Source of the DNA: WVYX01 sp039586815
Lineage (GTDB): Bacteria > Gemmatimonadota > Gemmatimonadetes > Gemmatimonadales > GWC2-71-9
Assembly (NCBI GenBank): GCA_039586815.1
Contig: JBDHJR010000015.1
Coordinates: 1 to 64,000, forward strand
Length of the DNA stretch: 64,000 nt
Direction of reading: 5' to 3'
The notes under the pieces are model-generated. The model ran no database searches and was not told the DNA's origin. It saw only the letters and a list, made by a program, of their open reading frames with translations. This document shows positions 52,483 to 61,551 of this stretch, piece by piece; position 1 is the stretch's first letter, and each line of letters begins with the position of its first letter. Position numbers and translations under genes: made by a program.

Positions 52483-53657
52483 GCGCCCGGAACGTCGTCC
52501 TCGTGTTGCCCGATCCGCCGCTGCCGTTCGGCAACGCGGCTGGACGCTGGTTCTACGCGCTGCTCAGGGGGCTCACCGAGCGCGGACACCGGGTGACCAC
52601 CTTCGCCGTGTGCCGCTCCGCGTTCGACCGCAGCGCCACGGAGGACATGTACCGCGGGGGAGACTACGACCTGCGGCTCTATACTCACCCGACGCGCAGC
52701 GGGATCGCGCGCAAGCTGGAGTCGCTGCGGCGGCCCTACGGATACGTGTTCAGTCCTGAGCTCGAGCGCGATCTTGGCGAGCGGCTGGCCGAGGGTTACG
52801 ACGTGTTGCACCTGGAGCAGCTGTGGACGGGGTGGACAGGATGGGAGCACGCCGAGCGGGCATTGCTCAACATCCACTACCTGTTCGAGCTGGACCTGGC
52901 GTCCGCCCCAATCAGGTCACCCAAGGACGCCGTGCTGCGGGTCGCTACGCGCAGCGCCGAGCGCAGGTTGCTGCGCCACTATCCCACCATCAGCACGCTC
53001 ACCCCGCGGCTCACGGCGCGCGTCGAACAGATCGCGCCGCGCGCTACCGTGCGCACCGTGCCGCTCGGCCTCGACCTCGCCAACTACCCGTTCCACCCAG
53101 ACGGCACCGTGCACGAGCGCCCCATCGTGGGCCTCATCGGTTCGTTCGACTGGTTTCCCACGCGGTCGGCGGGTGATCGCCTGATCACCCGGATTTGGCC
53201 CGAGATCCGGCGCCACGTGCCCGATGCCCGGCTCCTCCTGGTGGGACGCGACGCCCGCAGCGCGATGGCGCGGCACCTACCGATGCGCAACGTGGAGGTG
53301 TACGAGAACGTGCCCGACATCCTGCCCTACTTCGACGCCACGGACGTGATGCTGTACACGCCCGCCAGCGGCAGCGGCATGAAGGTCAAGGTGCTGGAGG
53401 CCTTCGCCCTGGGGGTGCCGGTGGTGACGACCGGCGAGGGAGTGGAGGGCGTTCCTGCGGAGGATGGCGTGCATGCCGGCGTGGCCGACGACGATGCCGG
53501 GTTGGTCGAGCGCACGGTGCGGCTGCTGACCGATGCAGCGCACTACCGGGCCATCCGCGGCGAAGCCCGCCGCCTGGTGGAGACACACTGCGCGCCGCCC
53601 AGGAGCCTCGACCTGGTAGAGGCATGCTACGACGCAGTGGGGAGCCGCGCACCATGA
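52479..53657 (+). CDS. Glycosyltransferase family 4
   Basis: 392 residues from GTG 52479. N-terminal VVLVLPDPPLPFGNAAGRW is the GT-B loop, and the C-terminal domain has PASGSGMKVKVLEAFALGVPVVTTGEGVEG, close to the pattern of PEP-CTERM/EpsH-linked sugar transferases. The start is coupled to the preceding stop, and the next gene starts within its stop. Confidence 0.88.
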   Translation: MSARNVVLVLPDPPLPFGNAAGRWFYALLRGLTERGHRVTTFAVCRSAFDRSATEDMYRGGDYDLRLYTHPTRSGIARKLESLRRPYGYVFSPELERDLGERLAEGYDVLHLEQLWTGWTGWEHAERALLNIHYLFELDLASAPIRSPKDAVLRVATRSAERRLLRHYPTISTLTPRLTARVEQIAPRATVRTVPLGLDLANYPFHPDGTVHERPIVGLIGSFDWFPTRSAGDRLITRIWPEIRRHVPDARLLLVGRDARSAMARHLPMRNVEVYENVPDILPYFDATDVMLYTPASGSGMKVKVLEAFALGVPVVTTGEGVEGVPAEDGVHAGVADDDAGLVERTVRLLTDAAHYRAIRGEARRLVETHCAPPRSLDLVEACYDAVGSRAP

Positions 53658-54757
53658 AGGTCGGCTTCAACGCCCGCCTGCTCCACACGCCGCGGCTGCG
53701 CGGCTGGAACCGCTACACGGTGAACCTGCTGATGGCGCTGGGCGAGCTGGGGGTGGAGCTGGTGCTGTACAGCGACCAACCGCTGAGCGACGAGCACCTG
53801 CAGCGGCTCGATCCCAACACGTTCCGGGTGCGCACGTCACCACCCATGCGCACCCTGAGCTTCGAGCAGGTGTGGCTGCCGCGCGCCTGCCGCGAGGACG
53901 CCGTGGACGTGCTCCACAGTCCGTTCAACTTCGGCCTCCCGGGGTGGCGCCCCTGCCCCACCGTGCTGACCCTGCACGACGCGATCCCACAGGCGTACCG
54001 GCAGCGCTCCGGCCTCAAGACCAGCCTGTACCACAAGGTGGCGCGCTCCCGCGCGAGCCACATCATCACTCCGAGCCAGCACTCGAAGCGTGACCTGACC
54101 CGGCTGCTGGGGATCGCCGCGGAGCGCATCAGCGTGATCCCCGAGGCGGCGGACCCGCGCTTCGCGGAGCCCGTGTCAGCCGACGATCGCCGCCGCGTGC
54201 GCGAGCGGCACGACCTGCCCGAGCGGTACGTCTTCTACGTGGGAGGCTGGGAGGAGCGCAAGAACATTCCCTTCCTGGTGCGAGCCTTTGCGGAGGCCGG
54301 GGTGTCGGACACCGGCCTCGTGCTGGCCGGCGGCGACGCCGAGCGGCAGGATGAGCTCACGATCCTGGCGCGCTCACTGGGAGTCACCGAAGGCATGCGC
54401 TATCTGCTGGACGTTGCGGACGACGAACTGCCGGCGTTGTACGCCGAGGCACTGTGCTTCGTCTACCCCAGCGTGTACGAGGGCTTCGGGCTGCAGCTGT
54501 GTGAGGCGATGGCCACCGGATGTCCCACACTCTCCTCCAACGCCACGAGCCTGCCCGAGGTGCTGGGCGCGGGAGGCGACACCTTCGACCCGACCGTCAC
54601 CAAGGAGCTCGCCGAGTTGATCTACCGCATTGCCCGTGACAACCGTTATCGCTCCGAGCTGTCCGCACGTGCCATGCGGCGCGGGCACGACTTCTCCTGG
54701 GGACGTACGGGGCGCGCGACCCTCACTGTCTACGAGCAAGTGATGGCGGCACCATGA
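53654..54757 (+). CDS. Glycosyltransferase family 4
   Basis: 367 residues from ATG 53654. The sequence starts MKVGFNARLLHTPRLRGWNRY, typical of GT4 enzymes of the mannosyltransferase type, and has EX7E in YEGFGLQLCEAMATGCP and the GGWEERKNIPFLV donor-domain turn. Fourth transferase of the cluster, coupled to the next gene. Confidence 0.92.
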   Translation: MKVGFNARLLHTPRLRGWNRYTVNLLMALGELGVELVLYSDQPLSDEHLQRLDPNTFRVRTSPPMRTLSFEQVWLPRACREDAVDVLHSPFNFGLPGWRPCPTVLTLHDAIPQAYRQRSGLKTSLYHKVARSRASHIITPSQHSKRDLTRLLGIAAERISVIPEAADPRFAEPVSADDRRRVRERHDLPERYVFYVGGWEERKNIPFLVRAFAEAGVSDTGLVLAGGDAERQDELTILARSLGVTEGMRYLLDVADDELPALYAEALCFVYPSVYEGFGLQLCEAMATGCPTLSSNATSLPEVLGAGGDTFDPTVTKELAELIYRIARDNRYRSELSARAMRRGHDFSWGRTGRATLTVYEQVMAAP

Positions 54758-55413
54758 GCCGCACCCGAGCATACCGCAATTACTGGGAGCGCAAGCGGCT
54801 GCGCTCGGGCAGCGTGCCGGACTTTCCGGTGCGCCGCTGGTGGGAGTCGGACGGGCTGAGCCAGATCGAGCAGCTCTACTTCGATGCAGTGCGCGAGGCA
54901 CCTTCGCTGCTGGACGTCGGCGCGGGTGACCTGCGAATGAAGCAGAAGCTCACCGCGGCAGGTTACGCGGGCGAGTACCACACGCAGGACATCGGGCCGG
55001 AGTACGCTCACACGTACCGCGACCTGGCGCAGGTGGAGCGGCGCTACGGTGCGGTGCTCTGCCTCGACGTGATCGAGCACCTCCCGCTGGAGGAAGGCCT
55101 CTCCCTACTGGAGCGCCTGGTGGAGCTGCTCGAGCCGAGCGGCACCCTGGTGATCCAGACGCCCAACGCGCGCTGCATTCGCTCTCCCCTCGGGTGGGAC
55201 ATGACCCACCTGCATCTGTACAACGTCGAGGATCTCTGGGCCTACCTTACGGCTGCAGGGCTCGAGACGCGAGGCTACCGCGTGGTGTTCGCCCCGCGGC
55301 GGCGCTCGCCGCTGGCCGCCCTGCGCTTCGCCACGGGTGCACTCGTTACCACCCGTCTGCTGGGCGCGGACTACGCCGACAACATCGCCGTGCTGGCCCG
55401 TAAGCCGGAGTAA
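54754..55413 (+). CDS. SAM-dependent methyltransferase (class I)
   Basis: 219 residues from ATG 54754, overlapping the preceding stop. Motif I LLDVGAGDLRMKQKL and motif II-like VLCLDVIEHLPLEEGLSLLERL are visible, then a C-terminal region with PLGWDMTHLHLYNVEDLWAYL, common in methyltransferases of surface-polysaccharide clusters. The methylated sugar is not known. Confidence 0.88.
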   Translation: MSRTRAYRNYWERKRLRSGSVPDFPVRRWWESDGLSQIEQLYFDAVREAPSLLDVGAGDLRMKQKLTAAGYAGEYHTQDIGPEYAHTYRDLAQVERRYGAVLCLDVIEHLPLEEGLSLLERLVELLEPSGTLVIQTPNARCIRSPLGWDMTHLHLYNVEDLWAYLTAAGLETRGYRVVFAPRRRSPLAALRFATGALVTTRLLGADYADNIAVLARKPE

Positions 55414-55414
55414 C

Positions 55415-56539
55415 GTGCGCGCTACCGGACAGACGCACGCCGTCATCGCCGGCAGCCTGGGGAAGGGCAACCTGGGCGACGAGACTCTGTTGCAGACCTT
55501 CCTGGGGCGCCACTGGCCCGATTACGACGCGCTGAGCGTGGTGGTCGACGGTGCCCGCGCCGCACCGGGTCCCGAGGTGCAGGTCGTTCCCGTTCCCACG
55601 TTCGCACTGGGTCGCCGTTTCTGGCGCGGGTTCGCCGAGCGGCGCCGCGCCGCGCGTAGCATCGTGGAGCACGCACCGCAGGCGGCCCGCGAGCTGGTGT
55701 GGCTGGGCGGGCTGCTGGGACCGGACGAGCCGCACACGCGGCGCCGGCTGCACGAGCTGCGCTGGGCGCTCGGCTTCTGCCGGCGTCCCGTCTACTACTT
55801 CGGCGATGCTGCCGACGGCCTCGCCGAGGCACCCAGTGCCGCACCGCTCGTCAGGTTGCTGGACGAGTCCGAGGCGTTCGTGGCGGTGCGCTCCGCGGAA
55901 GCCGCCGCAGCGCTCACCGACGCCGGGCTGCGGGCGCCGATCCGCACCGGCGTGGACCCCGTGCTGTACGACCGCGCCGCCCAACGTCCCCCGCCCTTCA
56001 CACGGCGGCAACCGCCTACCGAGACCGTGGTGATCGTGCCGTGCGTGTACCATCGTGCGCGCTGGCTCGAGACGTGGATCGCCGCGGCGCGCGCCGCCGT
56101 GCGCTACAGGCTCACCCTGTGCTGGGTGTCGTTCAGCGACGATGACGACCTCGCGCTGTGCCACGAGCTGGCCGACGCAGTGCGGCGGGAGCACCCCGAC
56201 CACCCCCAGGAAGTGGGACCGAGCCATGTCGCCGAGGCCCACATAGCCCGGGCAGCATGCTGCGTGGCCACGCGCTACCACGCGGCGATCTTCGCCCTGA
56301 CGGAGGGCGTGCCGGTGATCGGGATCGCGTACGATGTGAAGATCGCGCGGCTGCTCCGACTACTGGAGATGGATGAGTTCGTGGTGGACGATCCCGACGG
56401 CGAGGGCGGCCAGATCGCCGATCATGTGCGCCGCGCCGCAGGTGGAGCGTGGGCGCCCGACTACGCGCGTCTCAGCGGCATGCTCGCCGACCACACCCGG
56501 ACGCTCGAGGCGCTCACCGGCGCGGGGGGCGCACGCTGA
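55415..56539 (+). CDS. Polysaccharide pyruvyl transferase family protein
   Basis: 374 residues from GTG 55415, one base after the methyltransferase stop. The N-terminal GSLGKGNLGDETLLQTF and C-terminal CCVATRYHAAIFALTEGVPVIGIAYDVKI are characteristic of the PF04230 family (CsaB-like), which attaches pyruvate ketals to polysaccharide sugars. A PEP-dependent activity is likely but not established for this member. Confidence 0.85.
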   Translation: MRATGQTHAVIAGSLGKGNLGDETLLQTFLGRHWPDYDALSVVVDGARAAPGPEVQVVPVPTFALGRRFWRGFAERRRAARSIVEHAPQAARELVWLGGLLGPDEPHTRRRLHELRWALGFCRRPVYYFGDAADGLAEAPSAAPLVRLLDESEAFVAVRSAEAAAALTDAGLRAPIRTGVDPVLYDRAAQRPPPFTRRQPPTETVVIVPCVYHRARWLETWIAAARAAVRYRLTLCWVSFSDDDDLALCHELADAVRREHPDHPQEVGPSHVAEAHIARAACCVATRYHAAIFALTEGVPVIGIAYDVKIARLLRLLEMDEFVVDDPDGEGGQIADHVRRAAGGAWAPDYARLSGMLADHTRTLEALTGAGGAR

Positions 56540-58056
56540 TGCGCGCGCGCCGCGCGGCGCTCAACTACGCGACGGGCGTGCTGTTCACCGCCGTCACCAT
56601 GGTGGTGGGGCTCGTGGCCCTGCCCTTCCTGCTGGAGTGGCTCGGCGAGGAGCGCTACGGCGCGTGGCGCGCGGCCACCGACTGGTACGGCTACCTGTCG
56701 CTGCTGGAACTGGGCATCGGGGGCGCGCTCCTCCCGCTGCTGGCGCGCGCCGTGGGACAGGACGACCGGGCGTCCGTGCGCACCACGATGGGGGCGGGCA
56801 TCCGCGCGTACGCGCGCCAGACGGGGCTCATGGTGCTGGGCGGCCTCATACTCGTGATCGCTATCCGCTACCTCGTTCCGGTGAGCGAGTACAACCGGCC
56901 CGACATAACGCGGGCCGCGTTGGTGGCGACCGCGGCGCTGCTGCTCACCCCGCTGCTCCCCTTCCGCCACCTCACCGAGGCGCGGCAGCAAGGCTACCGC
57001 GTGAACCTCCTGCTGTTGTTCCAGAGCCTGATCATCACGAGTGCCGCTCTGCTACTGGCCTACAGCGGCTGGGGCATCACGGGACAGATGCTCGCGCTGC
57101 TGCTGGGCGGGGTGTTCTTCTTCGGCGTGCTCACGGCGGGCGAGCTGCGGCGCGACCCCGGCATGGCACGTGCCGCGCTCGGCACGGTGCGGCAGAGCGA
57201 GGCGTGGCGCGAGCTGTGGCAACTCAATCGGCCCACGCTGATCCGCCAGTTATGCGGGCGGGTGAGCGTGATGTCGGACCGCATCATCGTGGCGGCGCTG
57301 CTGGGCCCCGCCATGGTCGTACCGCTGTTCGTGACGCAACGGCTGGCCGAGCTGGCGCAGGGACAGATGCAGGGCATCGGAACGGCCACCTGGGCGGGAC
57401 TCGCCGAGCTCAACGCCCGGGGCGAGCGCGACACTTTCAACGCGCGCCTGCTGGAGCTCACCGGCCTGGTAGCCGCGTGGAGCATCGCGGTGCTGGCACC
57501 CATCGCGGCATACAACCACCACTTCGTGAGTCTCTGGGTGGGCGGGGAACGCTACGCCGGCGAACTGGTGACCGTCGTTGTGTGCGTAAACGGTCTGTTG
57601 CTGGCCGTGATCACGCTGTGGGATTGGGCGTTCGGAGGCACGGGCCTGGTGGCGCGGCTCGTACCCGTGAGCATCGTGTCCACGGTGATCAACCTGGGTC
57701 TCAGCCTGGCGCTGACACCGCGCTTCGGAGTGGCGGGACCGTTGCTGGGCACCATGTGCGCGACCCTGCTCACCGCAGCGTGGTACATGCCCGTTCTACT
57801 GCGCCGCACGTTCGGGATCGCGCCGGGCGCGCTGCTGCGCAGTATCGCGCTGCCGCTCGCGTGGGGCGTGCCTTACGTGCTCGCGCTGTGGCACCTGGCG
57901 CACAGTCGCGCCGCGATCGGTTGGGGCATGCTCGCCCTCGAGATGGCCGCCGGGGTGCTTGCATACCTCGCCGCGTGGTGGCTGCTCATGCTCAGTGCCG
58001 AGCAGCGGGCCGTGAACCTGGCTCGGGTACGCGGCGTGCTGCGAGGCGGACCATGA
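56539..58056 (+). CDS. Wzx-type flippase (polysaccharide transport protein)
   Basis: 505 residues, about 14 hydrophobic segments of the MOP/Wzx family from MRARRAALNYATGVLFTAVTMVVG onward. A conserved EERYGAWRAATDWYGYLSLLELG region is typical of these flippases. Moves lipid-linked oligosaccharide across the inner membrane. The ATG overlaps the preceding stop (TGATG) and its own stop overlaps the next start. Confidence 0.92.
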   Translation: MRARRAALNYATGVLFTAVTMVVGLVALPFLLEWLGEERYGAWRAATDWYGYLSLLELGIGGALLPLLARAVGQDDRASVRTTMGAGIRAYARQTGLMVLGGLILVIAIRYLVPVSEYNRPDITRAALVATAALLLTPLLPFRHLTEARQQGYRVNLLLLFQSLIITSAALLLAYSGWGITGQMLALLLGGVFFFGVLTAGELRRDPGMARAALGTVRQSEAWRELWQLNRPTLIRQLCGRVSVMSDRIIVAALLGPAMVVPLFVTQRLAELAQGQMQGIGTATWAGLAELNARGERDTFNARLLELTGLVAAWSIAVLAPIAAYNHHFVSLWVGGERYAGELVTVVVCVNGLLLAVITLWDWAFGGTGLVARLVPVSIVSTVINLGLSLALTPRFGVAGPLLGTMCATLLTAAWYMPVLLRRTFGIAPGALLRSIALPLAWGVPYVLALWHLAHSRAAIGWGMLALEMAAGVLAYLAAWWLLMLSAEQRAVNLARVRGVLRGGP

Positions 58057-59351
58057 GACTGGACTGGGTTCTCAACGCGCGATTGGCACTGACGGTCGGT
58101 GCGACACTGCGCGTGCTGGCGGCGGTGGTGCTGCTGGCCCTGCCGCAACACTTCCCGATGCGCGACTACGAGGTTGTGGCGCCGGCCGACCTCACCTGGG
58201 GCGAGCGCGCGCTGTACCGGCCGCGCTACGCTCCGATCGCCGAAGACGAGACGGCCTACGACGCACTGGGCCGCTCGATCGCCGCGGGCGACGGGTTCTT
58301 GCTGGGCAGCCACTGGGTGATCGCCCGCGCGGGGGAGCCGACGGCGTACGGGGGGGCGCTCTACCCCATGTTCGTCGCCGCCGTCTACAAGGTCACCGGA
58401 GGGCTGTTCCCACCAGTGGTCGCATTGCAGCTGCTGCTCTCGATTGCGGCCGTGTACGGCGTGGGCCGCATCGGGGCCTTCGTGGGCGGGCGCCCCACGG
58501 AGGCGCTCGCAGCTTGGGGCGCGGCGCTGCATCCGGGCCTCGTGATGGCACCTTCACTCATGATGACCGAGGCGCTGAGCATCCCCGGCGCAGTGGCAAT
58601 AGTGCTCGCGGCCAAGGCATGGCTCGACGCGCCGAGCGTGCGCCGCGCCGCGCTGTGTGGGCTGCTCATCGGCGCGGCATTCCTGGTGCGCTCGCCCTTG
58701 GGACTCATGGGCCTCGCAGTGAGCGGTGTCGCATTGCTGGTGCGCTGGAAACGCGGCGCCGGCGAGACTCGTAGTCTGTTACAGCAGGCTGCCGTCGCGC
58801 TCGTTACCGCCGCGGTGGTGCTCGCCCCCTGGGTGGCCCGCAACCAGGCGCGGTACGACCGCTTCGTGCTGAGCGACACCAAGTCGGGCGTGAACCTGTG
58901 GGCATTCAACCGGCCGCCCGAGGCGCCCGGCTGGCCCAACGTGGACCGACTCAACGAGGCGGAGCGCGACGCACACTTCCGGCAGCTCGCCCGGCAGAAC
59001 ATTACGCGCTACCCGGGCTGGTTCACGGCGACCACGCTGTCTCGTGCGCTGCGCTACTGGTGGCCGGTGCCGCGCAGGGCCGTGAACCTGGTGCACTGGG
59101 CCGGGGTGGCCGTGTACACGCTGGCCACGCTGCTGGCCATGCTGGGCTTGATTCTGTTGTTCAGGAGGCTGCGCCGTTTCGGACCGGAGTGGTTGGTAGT
59201 GACGGGCGTGGCGGTGTCATGGGGCCTATCGGCGCTGACCGCCGTAGGCCTGAGGCATCGGCTCACGGGGGAGCCCCTGCTCATGGTGTGCGCGGGTCTC
59301 GCATTGGCGACACTGCTCCTCGTACGCCGGCCGGCACTGGAGAGCGAATGA
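58053..59351 (+). CDS. Membrane glycosyltransferase, GT39/ArnT-like
   Basis: 432 residues with about 9-10 membrane helices. A long periplasmic loop between helices 1 and 2 carries the acidic EDETAYDALG, which resembles the catalytic Asp/Glu loop of PMT/ArnT transferases that use polyprenyl-phosphate sugars. It probably adds a sugar on the periplasmic side. Reading-frame shadows upstream of 58053 are rejected. Confidence 0.8.
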   Translation: MRLDWVLNARLALTVGATLRVLAAVVLLALPQHFPMRDYEVVAPADLTWGERALYRPRYAPIAEDETAYDALGRSIAAGDGFLLGSHWVIARAGEPTAYGGALYPMFVAAVYKVTGGLFPPVVALQLLLSIAAVYGVGRIGAFVGGRPTEALAAWGAALHPGLVMAPSLMMTEALSIPGAVAIVLAAKAWLDAPSVRRAALCGLLIGAAFLVRSPLGLMGLAVSGVALLVRWKRGAGETRSLLQQAAVALVTAAVVLAPWVARNQARYDRFVLSDTKSGVNLWAFNRPPEAPGWPNVDRLNEAERDAHFRQLARQNITRYPGWFTATTLSRALRYWWPVPRRAVNLVHWAGVAVYTLATLLAMLGLILLFRRLRRFGPEWLVVTGVAVSWGLSALTAVGLRHRLTGEPLLMVCAGLALATLLLVRRPALESE

Positions 59352-60427
59352 ACATTGGGTTCGTGGTGCACGACTTCGACACACGCGAGGGCCACGGCCG
59401 CTACGCGGTGGAGCTGGTGCGCCGCCTGGCAAAGGAGCACGACGTAACCGTGTACGCCAAGAGCCAGGTAGCCCCGCTGCCCGAGGACGTGCGCTTCCGC
59501 GTGGTACCGGCCGTGAGCCGTCCGGCCCACGCCACGATCCTCTCGTTCCCCGCGGCGTTCGCCGCCGTTCGCGCGCGGCACGACGTGGTGCACGTTCAGG
59601 GGTGGAGCGCGCTCTCAGCCGACGTGGCCACGGCTCACATCGTGATGGCGGCGTGGCGCAGCGCCGTGCGCAACACCGGCGTGGAACCGGGGCTCGGCGA
59701 GCGGCTGCTGGGCGGCGTGGTGGAGTCGCGCGAGGCGCGGTTCTACCGCCAGCGGGTAACCGCCGTGATCGCTCCGAGCCACCGCGTCCGCGACGACCTC
59801 GCCACCCATTACGACCGGAGCGAAGGCGTCAGCGTGATCCCCCACGGATTCCCCCCGGCCCAGGCGCTGGACGCGGCAGAGGCCCGCTACCGTTTCCAGT
59901 TGCCGGAGGAGGGAGTCGTAGCGCTGTACGCCGGTGATGCACGCAAGGGGCTCGACGTGGTACTCAAGGCCGCTTCGCAGGCACCGGCGGTGCGGCTGCT
60001 CGTGGTGAGCCGCTCGGAGCTGGAGCCGTACCAATCTCTGGCGCAGCGTCAGGGGATCGCCGAGAGAGTCTGGTGGGTGAACGGCCTGGAGGATCTCACG
60101 CCGGCCTACGCTGCAGCCGACGTGCTGCTCCACCCCACGATCTACGATGCCTTCGGACTGGTGGTGGCCGAGGCCATGGCACACGGGGTAGTGCCGGTGG
60201 TGTCGCGCGCGGCCGGCGTCGCGGAGTTCGTCACCGACCGGGAGTCGGGCTGGCTCGTGCGACCGCGCCATCCCGAGGACTGTACCGCCGCGCTGCAGGC
60301 CTTTGCCAAGGATGCGGCGCTGCGCGAACGCATGGCGCGGGAGGCGCACGCGGCAGCCGCACGCCGCACCTGGGACGACGTGGCACGCGAGACGCTGGCC
60401 GTCTACGAGGACGCACGCCGTTCCTGA
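59348..60427 (+). CDS. Glycosyltransferase family 4
   Basis: 359 residues from ATG 59348. GT-B loop VVHDFDTREGHGRYAVELV, LYAGDARKGLDVVLKA for the donor-domain start and EX7E in YDAFGLVVAEAMAHG are visible. The gene overlaps the previous stop and the next start by 1-4 bases. Confidence 0.92.
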   Translation: MNIGFVVHDFDTREGHGRYAVELVRRLAKEHDVTVYAKSQVAPLPEDVRFRVVPAVSRPAHATILSFPAAFAAVRARHDVVHVQGWSALSADVATAHIVMAAWRSAVRNTGVEPGLGERLLGGVVESREARFYRQRVTAVIAPSHRVRDDLATHYDRSEGVSVIPHGFPPAQALDAAEARYRFQLPEEGVVALYAGDARKGLDVVLKAASQAPAVRLLVVSRSELEPYQSLAQRQGIAERVWWVNGLEDLTPAYAAADVLLHPTIYDAFGLVVAEAMAHGVVPVVSRAAGVAEFVTDRESGWLVRPRHPEDCTAALQAFAKDAALRERMAREAHAAAARRTWDDVARETLAVYEDARRS

Positions 60428-61551
60428 TGCGGGTCGCCGTCCTGTCGCACACCTACGTCGAGCGGGAGAACCGCAAGAAGCTGTACGCCGTAGCCGAGCA
60501 GTCGGTCGACGTGACGCTGTACGCGCCGGAGCGGTGGCGCGAAGGGGAGCTGGGACGCGAGTGGCACGTCACGGCCGAGACCGATCACGAGGTGCAGGTG
60601 GTGCCGCTTCCCGTGCGACGCCCGCTCGAGAGTCCCGCCGCAGCGTGGTGGGGCCTCGGACCGCTCGGGGATGCCCTGGCCGCGCGACGGCACGACCTGG
60701 TGCACGTGGAGGAGGAGCCGTGGTCCCTGGTGTCACGCGGCGCGGTGCGCGCGGCGCGGCGTGCCGGTGTCCCCGCCACGATGTTCACCTGGAACAACCT
60801 GCCGCACCATCCACCCTGGCCGCTGTCGATTGTGGCGCGCGCGGTGGCACCGCGCTACGACGGGTGGGTAGCCGGCAACCAGGCCGCCGCGAACCTGCTG
60901 CGGCGCCTCAGTAGCGACAAGCCGCTGCTGGTACTGCCGCAGTTGGGGATCGACAGTCCGACACGGCGCACGCAGCAATCCGAGAGCCACGACGGTCTCA
61001 CCGTCGGCTACGTGGGCCGCCTGGTGCCCGAGAAGGGGGTATCGGACCTGCTCGACGCCCTGGCTCGGACACGCGCCCCGTGGCGGCTCGCGTTGGTGGG
61101 CGCCGGACCGGCGCGCAGTGACCTCGAGCGTCGGGCGCACCAGCTCGGAGTTGCGGAGCGCGTCGCATTCCGCGGGGCGGTGCCGCACGACGCGGTCCAG
61201 GAGATTCTGAGACAGCTCGACGTGCTGGTCCTGCCGTCTCACACCACGCCGCGCTGGGCCGAGCAGTTCGGCCATGTGCTGCTGGAAGCGATGGCCGCCG
61301 GGGCCGTCGTAGTAGGGTCCGACTCCGGAGCGATCCCCGAGGTGATCGGTGAGGCGGGCATGGTGTTCCCCGAGGGCGACGTCGCCGCCCTGGCGGCCGC
61401 GCTGACCACCCTCGCCACCGACCCGAACACGCGCAAGCGGCTGCGCGCAGCCGGCTACGCGCGCGCGGAGGCGTACTCTCACACGCAGGTAGCACAGCGG
61501 CTGATCGCCTTCTGGCAGCAGGTAACCTCGGCCCTTACCTTGTCGGCGTGA
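60427..61551 (+). CDS. Glycosyltransferase family 4
   Basis: 374 residues from ATG 60427 (TGATG overlap). The N-terminal domain has RVAVLSHTYVERENRKKLY; the donor domain has VGYVGRLVPEKGVSDLLDA and the catalytic EX7E equivalent in QFGHVLLEAMAAGAVV. Unlike the others, the first EX7E position is a Gln. Coupled to the O-antigen ligase gene by GTGA. Confidence 0.9.
   Translation: MRVAVLSHTYVERENRKKLYAVAEQSVDVTLYAPERWREGELGREWHVTAETDHEVQVVPLPVRRPLESPAAAWWGLGPLGDALAARRHDLVHVEEEPWSLVSRGAVRAARRAGVPATMFTWNNLPHHPPWPLSIVARAVAPRYDGWVAGNQAAANLLRRLSSDKPLLVLPQLGIDSPTRRTQQSESHDGLTVGYVGRLVPEKGVSDLLDALARTRAPWRLALVGAGPARSDLERRAHQLGVAERVAFRGAVPHDAVQEILRQLDVLVLPSHTTPRWAEQFGHVLLEAMAAGAVVVGSDSGAIPEVIGEAGMVFPEGDVAALAAALTTLATDPNTRKRLRAAGYARAEAYSHTQVAQRLIAFWQQVTSALTLSA

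Noticed and set aside
56373..58052. A 992-codon frame that runs into the GT39 gene
   Set aside because: Only the last 432 codons are a plausible protein; the earlier part is a shadow of the pyruvyltransferase-like and flippase genes.
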